64,000 nucleotides of DNA from Cyanoderma ruficeps (Eukaryota; Chordata; Aves; Passeriformes; Timaliidae). The notes beneath the pieces were generated by a model. That model saw only the letters and a program-made list of their open reading frames with translations. It did no database searches and had not been told where the DNA came from. The translations under genes were made by a program, and so were the position numbers. The DNA lies in contig VZDJ01000049.1 of NCBI GenBank assembly GCA_008694505.1, positions 3,563,932 to 3,627,931 of the forward strand, written 5' to 3'. How positions within the stretch are numbered: the first letter of the stretch is position 1; every line of letters starts with the position of its first letter. Positions 47,801 to 60,500 of the stretch are shown here, piece after piece.

Positions 47801-48220
47801 TAAGAATCTGATTTTTGTGTAAGATTAATTTGATTTTTTGTGAAAAGGCTCCGTGGCTGGGAAGAACGTGACTTACATGAACAAAAACACCATTTGCTAA
47901 ATGCCAAGGGGAAGGGAAAGGGGGATAGAATCAGAACTTAGAGATGATTATGTAACATTTTAGATGCACCCTGAGCTGTCTCAGTGGAAGTTAAGTGAGA
48001 AGCATGGCAGAGGCACATCAAGTTGCATCTTTATGGGAATAAAAAGCTTACAAACCACAGAACCTGCTGCACCCTGGAAATGAATGCAGAAATCTGCTGG
48101 CATCACAGCCTGCCGTGGGTCAAACCCCTCTCTCAGCACAACAGCCGAGCTCAGTTAAACTCTGGGAGCAGTTGGAGGAACTTTAACGAGATTGATGGAG
48201 TGATTTGTTTTGTTACAATG
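47801..48220. other. Unique noncoding DNA
   Basis: No element recognised before the LTR. Confidence 0.45.
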
Positions 48221-48845
48221 TGTCTCGGTTTGAAAGACAGGTGCCTGCTAGGGAAGGCAGGAGCCTCCCTTGGAATGGAGAATGTAAACCTCCTCCCTCT
48301 GAATTATTATAATTTTGAAATTAAGGGTCCCTCAGGCGAAGATATGGGAATAGGAATAACAGTTCTTTACTAGGAAAATTAAAATAAAAATTCAGTAGTG
48401 CAAAAAAACCCACTGCCAGAGTCAGAACACAGGACGTGACACTCTGTTGGTCAGGGTGTTCTTTGGTGTCACTCCAGTCAAGCCCTCCTGAGTGACAGAT
48501 GTGGTTCTGTTGGAGCAGAGATGATCCTGGAGAAGGGTCCAGTGGTGGTGAGATAGGTCTGGTTTTCCTCTGGCAATCCAGTGCAAACAGGCTGTGCTGG
48601 TGTTCTGAATCCCAGCTTTGATCCAGGTGGGAATTCTGGGCTCCTCCCCCTGGGTGGAGCATCTCCCAATGGGATGATGGAATTGTATCAGCCATGCAGT
48701 GAGCCTCGATGGCCCATGAACAGCAGATATCCCCTGGAGAGCGGATGGGTCCTGGAAGGGATAAAGAAACACTGCTCCACCTGGTTTTAACAGCTGGTAA
48801 TAGAACACATACTGCTGGTTACATCTTGCATTGCAACCTAAGACA
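48221..48845 (-). mobile_element. Solo LTR, ~625 bp family, antisense
   Basis: It starts TGTCTCGGTTTGAAAGACAG and ends TAAGACA, imperfect inverted TGTCT/AGACA termini. The wording (AGGTGCCTGCTAGGGAAGGC, GGGAATAGGAATAACAGTTC and TCCCCCTGGGTGGAGCATCT) is familiar to me from a common songbird endogenous retrovirus LTR, here in reverse. Flanks CAATG (48216-48220) and CAGTG (48846-48850) agree at four of five. Minus-strand AGTAAA (plus TTTACT 48366-48371) may be a changed poly(A) signal. Open frames inside on both strands are not viral genes. Confidence 0.65.
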
Positions 48846-49779
48846 CAGTGGCAGCAACATTTTGGGGTTTAGTTTCTCCCTCAGTGCTGGGAATTAAACA
48901 TGGCAGTACTGAGGTTAATCTGGAAGAGTTACGGAAGCAAGGTGATCACAGAAATGCCTCGTTGGGTTCCGTCAGGGTTCTGTTGGATCAGCTCTTCTCT
49001 TTAATGGCTGAGAGGTTTTTGGTAGACAAATTATTATTGTTTGCATTGGAGTAGCAGCTCAACGCGCCAGTGGACAGGGATTGACAGAGTGACAAAGGAT
49101 CGTGAGCTGGGTCCTGCCTCAAGTGATTTATAATCTAATAAAAGAACTCTAGAAACCTTTTGATAGAGTACTGAAATGATAGTATGGCATAATATGGTAC
49201 ACCTAACTAAGCAAACCCATTAATCTATTTGTTAATTTTGAATTGATTTCCCCAAAGCCTCTCTCACAGACTTTTCAATTATTGCAAAAGGGAAAACCCT
49301 TTTTCCTGGGATTACAGGAGAATGTTTCATTAAATAGGAGCAATTGAGGGATAAGGTGGCAAATTCCCAGTGTTGCTCCTGCAGAAAAGAAAGTCCAAAA
49401 CTCCAGATCCTCAAAATTGCTGTTCATCTTTGATTGTACACTGGGAGCTACTCATTACTTTTTCATCAGTAAATGATCCATAATTAGAAGTTGCGATCCT
49501 GTCAGTGCTTTGACCCGAGGACTGTAAATTACACCACAATATGGATTTGTTTTTTGTGGCCCCCTCTGTTTTCCTTTCCAGAATTTCTCCTGTCCTACTA
49601 AACTTCTACTCCTGCTCTATTTGCCTGTTTGAATTTTCCTTCCAAAATGAAGCTATCAATGTTTGTCTTTTTAAAAAATTTGATAAACTTCAGACTATTT
49701 CTCTAAATTTATTAGTCTACTGGACAACCCTTTTTTCCCCCAGAAGCATTTATTGATTTTGCATTATTTTTACAGTTTA
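48846..49779. other. Unique noncoding DNA
   Basis: No gene or repeat recognised. Confidence 0.45.
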
Positions 49780-49925
49780 GTGTCCAGAAAAACCCTGGCA
49801 GTGTCCAAAGCCAGGTTGGACAGGGCTTGGAGAACCCTGGGACAGTGGAAGGTGTCCCCGCCCATGGCAGGGGTGGCACTGGATGGGGTTTAAGGTCCCT
49901 TCAACCCAAACCAATCTGGAATTTC
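49780..49925 (+). mobile_element. CR1 LINE 3' end fragment
   Basis: AAGCCAGGTTGGACAGGGCT, ACAGTGGAAGGTGTCC, CCATGGCAGGGGTGGCACTG and TTTAAGGTCCCTTCAACCC are sense-strand CR1 3' end words. The copy is 5'-truncated and lacks a clear repeat tail. Confidence 0.85.
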
Positions 49926-52185
49926 CTGAGGAGCTCTGCTTGTGGGCACTTGACTGTCACACTGTGCTGTGTCCTGCTGCATTTCAAGCAGCCTCTGCAG
50001 CATAAATCCTTCAGGAATTTGCTGCTCAACAGAAATTATTAATCTCACTTAGTCCTACTGAATTTAAAATGGATGGCATCTCCTGTTCAAGGTACTTTGC
50101 CAGAGATGGAAACCAATTTTGACATGATGGATTCCTGAAAAATATCCCCATTTCTTGTCAGTTATTTATTCCCCTGGCGCTGAAGCATTAATGCTCTAAT
50201 ATTTTATTCCAGATATTTTTTCTGGGCACTGAAGTTAAATTAGCTCCTCTCCAGCTGTCTGTGTCTTCCTTTTCACCTTTTTGTGGAGCTGGGTGTGTTA
50301 TTTGCCCTTCTCATTCTTCTGGGGCCTCCCCTCTGCTTTGAGAGGCGGGCTGCTTGTGAGAGCTGAGCTGATCATCCCCTCCTGGCTCACAGCTCTGCTG
50401 TTTGATTCAGCATTTCTCTGATATCAGCATATGAGAACAGGCAGGAGAAACTCCTGGCTCTCTTTTCCCAGTCGGTAGGCAAGGAATGACTGGAGCAGAA
50501 GAGAGAGGGATGTCTGGGCTTAGCAGGGTTATAATTAAAGAGAACAAAGAAATTGAGAACAAAGGTGAAAAATAAAAGGGAGGGGTGAGAAAGGAAAGAA
50601 AAATAAAAGACCTAAAGTGTCACAGAGTGGCAAGAAGTGGATTTAAATCACTGATATGCTTTTAGGTAATTTTTAGCTTGAGGTCTTGCTGTTTCTCCCC
50701 TTTTTTTCTTTTTTGTCTGGAACAGAAAAAAGAAGTTTTGCAGCATTAGGTTGCTAAGAAATACTGCCATTGGGATTTCCCTCTGCCAGACCATCAAAGC
50801 ACCGTGCATATGCCAGCAAATATGTGTATTTTATGAACAAATAAATATGTAGATATACATTCTCAGCAGAATTGATGGCTGCCGGTGATAGTTCTAATCT
50901 AGGTAGAAATAGCTTTGACTTGAAATCCTGGCCATACCTCATGGCACTTGAGATCCCAGAGGTCCTGAACTGTCATTTGAGCCCTGAAAGAAAAATTCAT
51001 GTGAGCGCAACACTGGACAGCTGGTCCAACCCTTCCCTGGCAGGATGTTATTACAAATCTCCTCTAATATTCTGGTTGGAAGATTTCTGCCAACACGCTC
51101 AGCATCAGCCCAGAGACCAAAACTAGGGGTTGAAGTCCTCATCTCTGATATTTCTGTCTGTGATAACTCATTTGGCTCTCTGTGCTCCAAAGAAAAACTG
51201 TTCTGTACCTGCTGTATTTGTAACCCAAACAGTTCTAGTGAACTCACCACTGAAATTCTGCCTCTGTTCTTACACTAAGAACACCAAACTGCGCATTTGG
51301 AGGGATTTTGGTTTGGGTTTTATTTTTCAGATTGGTGACTCATTTTCTAGACAAGGTGAAATAAATAGTTGATGTTTCATGGATGTGCAGTAGATGGACT
51401 CATTCTTCTAAAATATACCAGATTTTATTTTGTTCTTCAATATTAGTTAAGAATTCTAAACCCTTTTCCTCACTCCTTTTTTTCACTTACAGTACACTGC
51501 ATTTAGCAGTTGAAGGGCACTTTTTCAGGATAGTTTACAGGGAATATGTTGTACACCTCCAAAAATCCCCACTAAAATTAAAAAAAAACCATTTTCATAT
51601 GGATTTTAAAAGAGGAAAGTAATGTTAAAAAATCATCAACTCATTCCCTCATCTGTGGGCTCTTACTGGGTTTATCAAAGTAGTGCCTGTGCTTTCAGGT
51701 GCTGAAATACTTTAGTGAGTTTATGAAAAAACTGCTCTACTATCAACAGAAAGGAATCTATAACATAAAATGGCAGAAAAGTGAGTGGGCAAGCTTTTGA
51801 GGAAATGGGGTGCAAATTTATTGCCATGTCTGCGCAGAGAGGTTGAAATGAGGGAGAGAATAAAGCAACCAAAACTTGGAGCAGGGGGAGGAGTAACAAG
51901 AGATGGGGTGTCCTGTTCCAGGGTGGCACCAGTGTCACTCAGCAATTTTATCCTGGATTTTGGGCAAGGGAATTCCCATCACTGGCTGAATTCTTATCTC
52001 AAAGACTTTGTAAAAAGCCCTCAGGCTGTTTGTGAGAGCACTTTTGCCTGGCTGGGGCTTGAGCCAGGGGTGGCAGGACTCTCTGAGGTTGCGAATCCCG
52101 ACAGGAGGAATGAGGATTCTCCACAGGAATTGCTACAAGGCAACCCTGAAGTGGAATGGACAGTTTAAAACTGATATCATACGGT
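49926..52185. other. Unique noncoding DNA
   Basis: A purine-rich patch lies at 50536-50612. A 127-codon frame (51785-52168 +) ends just before the LTR at 52186; it has no domain and no viral polypurine tract follows it, so I do not call it coding. Confidence 0.45.
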
Positions 52186-52674
52186 TAAAATGTTTCTAAA
52201 AATCATGGGGATTGTATACAATAGATTCAAGGGAGGTGGAAAGAAAGGTTGGGCCTGGATAGGCCTCAGAAAGGGAACCAGGGCTGGGTAGGCCCTGGGA
52301 AGGAAGGTTAGGCTTTGTCTTTACTAGATCATGTGAAACTGCACGTGCCTAATCATCACATGATAAATTACATGATTGTTAATTGTAATAATTGTTTGGT
52401 AATTGAATATGATTATTGTTTATTCATAACAAGAATCATGAGAAACGATATTTGGGGGGCCTGATGAAAACTACAAGAATTCATGCTTGCATAAGATCAA
52501 TGTATACAATAGAACAATAAATAGTTATAAAAGGAAAGGGTATAAAAACATGTCCATTTTGAATCCATGTTGGAGTCAGATTTGGGTTTGTACCCTGTAC
52601 CCCTGATTCCCAGAGTTTTTCAATAAAAGCACTTGCATATAGTCATTCTGTGATTATGTGTTCCAGTGCTAACA
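52186..52674 (+). mobile_element. LTR, ~480 bp family, copy 1
   Basis: Matches 57230-57714 in the same orientation throughout (shared GGTGGAAAGAAAGGTTGGGC, GATCATGTGAAACTGCAC, CAAGAATCATGAGAAACGAT and GTTGGAGTCAGATTTGGGTT). AATAAA is at 52622-52627, followed by a CATTCTGTGATTATGTGTT end. Ends are uncertain by about 10 bases: TAAAATGTTTC or TGTTTC at the 5' side, and TGTGTTC or GCTAACA at the 3' side. No primer binding site or gag-like frame follows. Confidence 0.8.
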
Positions 52675-54905
52675 AAACCAGCACAGCCCTGTCCAACCAC
52701 ACCAAACTGAAGGATGGAAAACCTACAGTCACTGGAAAAAGCAGAGGGGAAGGCAACAAAAAAAATAAATTTTCAGGTGATGAAGAGTTCACATGGTCCT
52801 TGAAGGATATTTTTAATGCTGGATATTTTAAGCACAGCTCTGTTTCTTTATTTCCTTGCTGCTTCTGGACAGCAAAGGTCCCTGGAACTCAGCAATTTGT
52901 CACGTGTGTGTTTATAGTGGTGCAGGCCACAGATTTGGAAATTACTTAATGTGCAAGAGAGTGAAAATGGAGCAAGGGCAGAATTTTCTAATGAGGACTT
53001 CCATCAGCAGAGTGAGCTTACCCGTGGGAAATAGGAGTTGTGTGGCATTTAGAGGTGAAGGCAGGTGAGCATCCAGAGTAATCTGAAAAAATACTGATGT
53101 GGGGATTGCAGTGTCTGATCTATCTTGTCTTAGAGAAAGCTCTTAAATGTGAAAAACGGATGTCTTTGGAGCAAATTCATATCTAACACAGATTGCTGTA
53201 CCTCCAGTGTTTCAGAAAAATGATGACATCCTCTATCAGCTGAGGAATCTATCTAAAATTGGCCTGGAAGCAGCACCTGAAAAGAAAAATAAGACATTCT
53301 GGTGCACGAATACACCCAAAGCAAAGAGCTGTTGTGATCAAATATTTAGAAATTTAAACTTGCTGCCAAAGTATAACTCATTAAAACAGTGATTAAAAAC
53401 CTGTTTCATAGCTGATGTTGTAGGGCCACAAATTGATCTGATTTCTGAATTTTGTGCAAATTTTTGTTTTCTTTTATCATTTTAAAGGAACGCTTTTATC
53501 AAATTGCATTAAAAATTAAAAAGCCCACATTAATGAACCTTTTTTTTTTTCCCAGAAGAATGAAATTATAGTCAATATTATGACTGAAAAAAAATATGTA
53601 CATTCATGCATAAACCCCAGCATCCCCGTACTGTGTTCTGCAATGTTAAAATTCTGGGAAAAAAAACTTTCTGATAACATTGCAAAACTTTTAAAGTTGT
53701 TGCCTTTCCCACAAAATATCCAGCGCTCAAGGAAAAGCCGTTTATCATAGAAAACACATTGTATAACAAAGTTCCAATCTCTAATTAATACAGGAGATTT
53801 TCACTGTGCGTTGAATCCCAAATTTGGAATTATCAGCCAGCAAGGTAATTAAGGATAAAGCTGCTGGAGATAAGTAACTCTTCAGCCATCTTCTGGGTGA
53901 CATATGAAAGCTTCTAAACACTCCTGTGAGCAATTAATCTTCTACAACCCACACCACGTGCAGATTAAGAGCAGATCTAGTCCTGCACGTGCTGGAATTT
54001 GGTTTTTGAGCGTGGAGCTGGCATCACATCTCGTGTTTTTGCCTCACTGGGTCCTCCATAAAAGGTTGATCCTGGAGACAAGAGAAATAATACGTGCTGC
54101 TTAATTGTTTGTTAGCACGAGAACTTCACACGGCGGAAGGAATGATTGTTTATTGAAGCAAGACCTGCAAGGGACTCTTTAATTATAAAACAGCTTGATA
54201 TTTTTAAGGGAGATGACAGCAGCAACAGAAAGAACAATTTACTGTGGGTAGCAGGTTGAGTGTAGCTTGGGGCCCATTAATCAGTCATGCATAACAACTA
54301 CCCCATAAAGCAACTGGAATTAAGATGCAGAAAACACTGCTTCTGCAGGAGGATTCAAAGAAACATGGCTGGGGTTTAAAATGTAATTAACAGCTGCATC
54401 GTATTGCATGGACAGGAGCAAAAGCAGTGGCTGCTTCATGAGTGGAGGTGGATAAGATTGAGATATCAGTTCCCAGGTCTCCAAGAACAAAGCAGTGGAA
54501 ATTCTGAGGAAATGGGGACATGGCTGCTGATGTTGGTGCTGAGACACAAACCAAGGCTTGGAAGCAGGTGGGGATTTTTTTTTGCTGGGCATCTCCATTT
54601 TCAAAGGCAGAGAGAAGGAACAGAGAACGTTGTCTTGAAGTTTTCTAGGAAGTAAACAGAGACTAAAGTTGTTACCTTTGAAAAACATATGTTTATAAAC
54701 ATCCATAAATGCTTAACAGCAGAAAGAGGATTTTTTCCCATCAGAACTGTGCAGAGATGTCATCAAAAGAAAGGTGAGTGGCATGGGGCAGAATTTCCCT
54801 TGTGTGAGCCATCAGTGTGGCCTGTCAGTGCAGTGTCCCATGGGGTTATTCAGGGAGCTGGGATGAACTTTGGGACCAGCCTGGCAGAGGAATGAGGAAA
54901 CCCTT
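52675..54905. other. DNA between the two ~480 bp LTRs, left part
   Basis: No gag, protease, polymerase or envelope-like frame is visible. Frames at 52650-53068 and 53207-53392 are short and without motifs. AT-rich repeat-free DNA at 53400-53880 looks like ordinary host sequence. Confidence 0.5.
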
Positions 54906-55351
54906 TGATGCCTTGGGAAGGCTGAGCTGGAGCAGAGACTGGACAGAGCCAGAGAATAAAGTAGAGATTTATTGAAAGGCTTTCAGGATACGGCTTGGGC
55001 AGGACAGGAGCCTGGCCAGGGCTACACCCAAGGTGGGCCCAAAATGGTCACAAAATGGACAAATGGTTGAGAGGTCTCACACTTTGATAAGTTTTGGTCC
55101 ATTTGCATATTGGGGTTTAATTGTCCAATTCCAGCTCCAGGCTGTGAGGTCCCATCCATCTTGTTCCTCCCTCCAGCCCACCCTTGTTTGTGCTTTTGGG
55201 CCTGAAAGTTGTCCTTGGCGTGCAGCAGGAAAAGGATTTGTTTTGTGTCCCTGCTGTGTGCAGAGCTGAGTGACACTGACTGTGAGCTCAGAGCTGCACC
55301 CCTGGGCAGCACAGAACCTGAAACACATGAAAGCTGAAACTTAAGGTATCA
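54906..55351 (-). mobile_element. Solo LTR, ~450 bp family, - copy
   Basis: 446 bases, the inverted partner of 37823-38277, from TGATGCCTTGGG to CTTAAGGTATCA on the plus strand. Flanks are CCTT (54902-54905) and CCTT (55352-55355), an exact 4-bp target duplication, as expected for gammaretrovirus-like integration. AATAAA on the minus strand is plus TTTATT at 54968-54973. Compared with the other copy it lacks about ten bases after CCAAGGA and has a changed TATA region (TTATCAAA instead of TTATAAAA). Confidence 0.9.
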
Positions 55352-57229
55352 CCTTTGGGAGGCACCTGAGGAGCTTTTGCTCACTCCAGAGCCCCGTTCT
55401 GGAAAGTCCAAGTCTGGCATTATGTGGCCAACTCAGTGAAAAGGCTCCATGTGCCAAACCCTGTAACCGTGAGAGCAGGTGATACTTTTATCTTCAGAAA
55501 GAAATTCCATGTAGTGACATTTCCTTTCCTGGCAGGTGTCAGGGAAAGGGCTGAGGGATTTCATTCCTGCTGCCTCATGGTTCCATTTGTTCCTCAATAA
55601 AAACAAGGTTTGGGGATTTCTTCTGGTGGCTTTTCCCAGGACAACAGATTTCTTGTGTGTTTCTGAGTTTTCCATTTCAGACATGGAAAGTTCTGGTTAA
55701 GCTCTGAGGTTTCTTTCCCTTTGTTTTATTATTTCTTTTTTCCTCCATTTCATTGGGGGTTCTTGTGGTATGCCAGGTAATTAGTTTTTAAGTAAATTAA
55801 TCTTCAAATGACACTAGGAGGTGGGGAGTAAATTCTCACACATTCCTGGCTCCTTTCTGATTATCTAATTATTCCTGAGAGTTGTAGGGGCTGTGTTCTA
55901 GAAAGACAGCTCAGCATGGGGTTAAGCAGTGCCCGAGCACAGGAGAAAGGGTAAAAAATTACCATTTTTGACAGGCCCACAGCTGCTTGGAGGTTGTCAT
56001 CCCCCCATTTTCATTTCAGTCCTGTTGGTGTTGTAAATTATTAATCAAACAGTGATTACCTGTACAACCCTCTAAATTTCCAGAGATCTTCCTTAATGTG
56101 AGCTAACACACCTGCCGTGTGCTCCAGAGAAGTTGTGAACTCTGAGCCAAATTCCCCCTTTTATTCTGCTGCTGCACCTTGTTTATGAGTCAAGGAGTTT
56201 GGCACACAGGAAGGAGCAGGATTTTGCTGAGAATTAAATAGGAAAAGGAAAGACTTGTGGTACAGATTGAAGGACAGAAGAAAATGCAGGCTGGGGTGCC
56301 ATAAAAGATCTGTACAATGTAAAAATAAAGTGAAAATTCTGCAGGCGCCAGGGTGTAGAGGACAAAGCTGAAAGTGCATAAAAATAGTAAGGAAAGAATT
56401 TAAACAAAAGACTTGGGGAAAGCAAGGAGATCTCAAGATAGCTGTGGAAAAAGGAATACAGGCTGCAAGAATTTTGTAAAATCTTATGAGAGTATAATTG
56501 TATTTTGGGGATATTTAAGACAAGTAAACACAAGTGATGCCATCAGATCTCGAAAAAAGGAAGATAGGCTCAGCTGCAGGGTCTGAAGTCTCTCTGGAAA
56601 GATGCAAGATGAGGTCAGACAGGAAAGGTTTGCATTATTTTATCTTCTTCATGTGCAATTGCTGAAGCCATGTGTGATTTTCCAGGAGCAGAGGTGATAA
56701 AACATGTCAGTGATCAGGAGAAATGAGGCCCCAACAGCACAGGCTCAAAACTTACACTCAGAGTGGGGAGGGAGTAAATGCCTCAGTACCAAGTAACGTT
56801 ACTAATTTGAGGAAAATATGTGGGATGCATTTTTTCCCTTTGAGTTTTTACAGTGGAATTGTTACTGTTCTAAACCCAGGAGGTATTGTTTTAGTTTTGT
56901 TCCCCATCAGCCTTGGAGGAGGTCAAGACTGAAAGACTGAAAGAGCAAACGTAAAAAAAAATATTTTCCCACCTCCTCCTTGCCTTTTGACCTTTCCAGA
57001 GAAGAAAAGCAAAGTCTCGTGTGGAGACACCAGAGAGAGGAGCTGTGCAGGGCACCGAGGTGAACAAGAGGGAGCTAAACCTCAAAAGTCAATTTTTATC
57101 TGAGCAGAGCCACGTTTGAGACAGAGAAAACTCAGCAAGATGGATTGCAATGACAGCTCTCTCACCATTTTCGTGCAGGATCCTTGGGCCTTTCTCAGCC
57201 CAACAAATGTCAGCGTGAGAGCAGAGGGT
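55352..57229. other. DNA between the two ~480 bp LTRs, right part
   Basis: No viral gene remnants recognised. Short frames at 55433-55684, 56161-56533 and 56891-57085 have no domain. No polypurine tract precedes the LTR at 57230. Confidence 0.5.
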
Positions 57230-57714
57230 GAAAATGTTTCTAAAAATCACGGGAATTGTATAAAAGAGATTCAGGGGAGGTGGAAAGAAAGGTTGGGCCT
57301 GGATAAGCCTCAGAAAGGGAACCAAAACTATCTAGGCCTGAGAAACGAAGGTTGGGCTTTGTCTTTACTAGATCATGTGAAACTGCACCTACAAAATCAT
57401 CATATGATAAATGATATGATTGTTAAATGTAATGATTGTTTGGTAATTGAATACGATTATTGTTTATTCGTAACAAGAATCATGAGAAACGATGTTTGGG
57501 GGGGCCTGATGAAAACTACAAGAATTCATACAATAGAACAATATAGGTTTAATAATTAATATGTTGTTATATAATGAAAGGGTATTAAAACATGTTCATT
57601 TTGAATCCATGTTGGAGTCAGATTTGGGTTTGTACCCTGTATCCCTGATTCCCAGAGCTCTTCAATAAAAGCACCTACATATCATCATTCTGTGATTATG
57701 TGTTAAGGGTAACA
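57230..57714 (+). mobile_element. LTR, ~480 bp family, copy 2
   Basis: Direct-orientation copy of 52186-52674. AATAAA is at 57664-57669. AGGGT occurs at 57225-57229 and again at 57706-57710, right beside the limits of similarity to copy 1, a possible 5-bp target duplication that would put the 3' end at 57705. Compared with copy 1 it has lost bases around GAATTCATAC and gained AT-rich words near 57550-57580. The 147-codon frame at 57116-57559 spans the LTR boundary and is not a gene. Confidence 0.8.
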
Positions 57715-60054
57715 AGTGCATCCCTTGTTTGCAGCAAGTTCCAATTTCCACTCCTGCTGGAAAACGGGGCTGTTTTTCTTTCCATCACCTGTAGAGCTCA
57801 TCTGCATCTGCCCCTCTCAAATCCTCCAGGCTTGTGTTGCACAATCCTTGTTTTTTCCCCACCTGGTACCCCAGAGCCTGCTTCTCCTTATTGATTTCTG
57901 CACTTGCAGTTGTTTTACAAGATGTAACAACAGCTCCAGCTCTCACCTCGGTCTGGGCCACAGGGATGTAAATACAAACCTTTTTTCCTGCCTCCTCGGA
58001 TGCAGGTTTTGAGCAGAGCAGAGCACACAAACCAAGCAGATGCCACCCACCTCGGGAGCATTTCCCTCTCACTTTCATTTCACACTGCTATGAAACAAAC
58101 GCTTGGAATGTTTTGTTAAAAGAAAAAGAACGAAATTAATAAATTGATAAACCTTTCTGTCTTTGCTAGGTCAGAGAGCTGTAAAAATGAAATTATTGAC
58201 TCTGTGGTGGTTTTGGAGCTGTGAGGGTGCTGAGGAATGTCCACGAGCTGATCACAGAGGAATTTGGCCATCTCAGTTTCAGTGGAAGAGCTGAGGACCC
58301 AAATATAAGAAGACAGCACTAACAGAAATAGATGAAGATGTAATTAACCTTCAGACTTGTCGGTGTTTCCAAGAACTGTAGGCAACCCAACCAGTACCAG
58401 GTTTCTCTGTGTCACTGTATTGTGAATCGCCCCAGGAAGATTTATTTTTCACGTGGGCAATTTTGCTGCATCCTCCCCTTGTAAAAATCAAAGCAGTATA
58501 GCTTGCTTAGAGGGAAAAAAATAAAGGAAAAAAATAAAAGGCAGCATAATATCTTGGAGATTTCTTAAGAGATCTCTCCTCACAGTTATAGGTATCTTAG
58601 GAAGGAAATTGATGCATCTTCCTTTCTTCTTTGTGTGTTCTTGGTGCCACAAGCTGTGCACAGCATGCTTTCAATTAATTTAAACTAACTTTCCATCTGC
58701 TCCAACAAATGTAGGGTTTGAGTGAAAGACAGTGTGATGGAGTGACACGGAATGTGCTGATAGCCACTAATGTGGGAGCCAGTCTGCTGTGGAAAATGGA
58801 ATTTCCAGAGTGTTCCCTTCCCGCTCCATATTAAAGCCTCGCCTTAGTGAAAAATGATTATTGTTTTCAATATTTGCCTAATCAGGACGGGAAAGGAAAG
58901 CTTTAGTGCTGGAGATGGTGATTTACATTTTACAGACCGTGGTAATGTGGAGAGCAGGATGTAGCAGATCAATTCCTTTTTAATTGCCACTTTCATCAAG
59001 CTTTATGGTATGGAATTATTTCATTATGTTTCTACACTTAAAACAAAACCACAAAAATGCTGGATGTGATTGGAACTTGGAAAAGCTTTGGCTTCTCTAT
59101 CGGTTTGATCAGAGTACCGTGTATGTTGCAAATATTCTGCTTTTCCCCAGCGAATTAAACTCCAACAAAGGTATTTAAATTAGAAAAGCCAAGGCCACAG
59201 TAAAACAGCGACAATGGCAACATTCAAGTAACGACACAGAGTAAATTATAGTAAATGTGTACAATAAAAGCGTTTTGCTATCAAATGTGTGCACTTTAAA
59301 GACATTAATTAGTCCTTTGTGTGAGGGGTTTAGTGGGGGGTTGAGCTATTGGGGTATTTTTTGGGAGCTGATGGTGTTTTTTCTTTTTTTTGTATTATAA
59401 AATAGGAACTAACTGTGATTCTGGCACCAGCCCTTCAAGCAATAGCTGTTTAAAGCCATGTGGTAATTAAGTTTTACCTGCAGCCCAACCTTGTTCCCAA
59501 TGGAACTCAGGAGAATAAGTTTATGGCTTTTTCTTTTTACTCCAATTTAAATTAGCACATGAATTTGCAAAGCGGAATTAATTTGGGGCCCTGCTTCCTC
59601 CTCCCCTGTATTTGTTACTTTAAGTACTGTGCTGTCAGCCCTGATTGGCCTCTTCAACTGGTCAAAAACATGAAAATCAAAATTCTAGGGGTTGGTGAGG
59701 TGTGCAGAGAGTTGTGGCGGCAGCATTTCTGTGAGCAACAGCAGGGAAAAGATAAGAAACTGGTTCTTGTAATTCCTGCCTCAAACTGAACACCACTCGC
59801 ACTTAAGAGTGGATTTCATGGAGAATAATTCTGTATAATCCTGTGTAGATTCATGGAAATTGATGCCGTGTTCTCATGGCTATTATGTACCTGCAGTCAA
59901 GGCAGATTCTTCCCTACTGCTGCCACCTCTGTCACCTCAGCACTGGCACTTCTTGGTTTGTTCAGTTTGGGTTTTGTTTCCTTCTTTCGTTTTAAGAGCT
60001 CATTTTTGGCAAGGCTGATCAAGAGCTGAATTTCAGGTGACCTCATAGCCTAGG
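57715..60054. other. Unique noncoding DNA
   Basis: No gene or repeat recognised. G/T-rich patch at 59320-59395. Confidence 0.45.
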
Positions 60055-60061
60055 NNNNNNN
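60055..60061. other. Assembly gap of 7 N
   Basis: Seven undetermined bases next to the LTR remnant and a CCTT/CTTT run. The true length of the missing sequence is unknown. Confidence 1.
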
Positions 60062-60500
60062 GTCCTTCCTTCCTTTCTTTTCTGGCATCTTTTTCTGCCA
60101 AGGTCAGGATTAAAACACAGGACTCACAGTTTCATGTTCAGACTTTGATATTTATTATTTCTTATCTATTTACAGGCTCAGGAGCCACGAGCTCCAACCA
60201 GCAAGTTAGAGAAATGAGGTAAAATGAAGCACCTCTGACTCTTTCCAAGGTTGTTTAAGCACTAATTACCCAATAACAAGGTGACACCTAAATTATTTAT
60301 ATTTCTGACCCAATAATGACCACCCAAGGCCCGCGATGTGGATCTTTTCCCCCCAATTACAGAAAACCACCCAAACTCATGAAGAAGAAGAAAGAAGAAG
60401 GTGAAGAAGAAGGATCTAGAAGAACACCTTAAATCCTCCATATTGCTCCACACACATTACTATATACTAAAATCTCAAAATCTAAGTTTCCAGAATTCCA
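60062..60500 (-). mobile_element. LTR remnant, antisense
   Basis: GGTCAGGATTAAA, TTTCATGTTCAGACT and TTTATTATTTCTTATC match the antisense LTR at 14635. Plus-strand TTTATT (60151-60156) gives AATAAA on the minus strand. The LTR start lies at or inside the N gap. The far edge is set loosely near 60500. A GAAGAA-rich purine tract (60381-60414) lies inside. Confidence 0.5.

Noticed and set aside
52675..57229. Interior of an intact provirus between the ~480 bp LTRs
   Set aside because: No gag, protease, polymerase or envelope-like frame, no primer site after the first LTR and no polypurine tract before the second.
57116..57559. 147-codon frame as a coding exon
   Set aside because: It runs across the left edge of the LTR and most of it lies within LTR sequence shared with 52186-52674.
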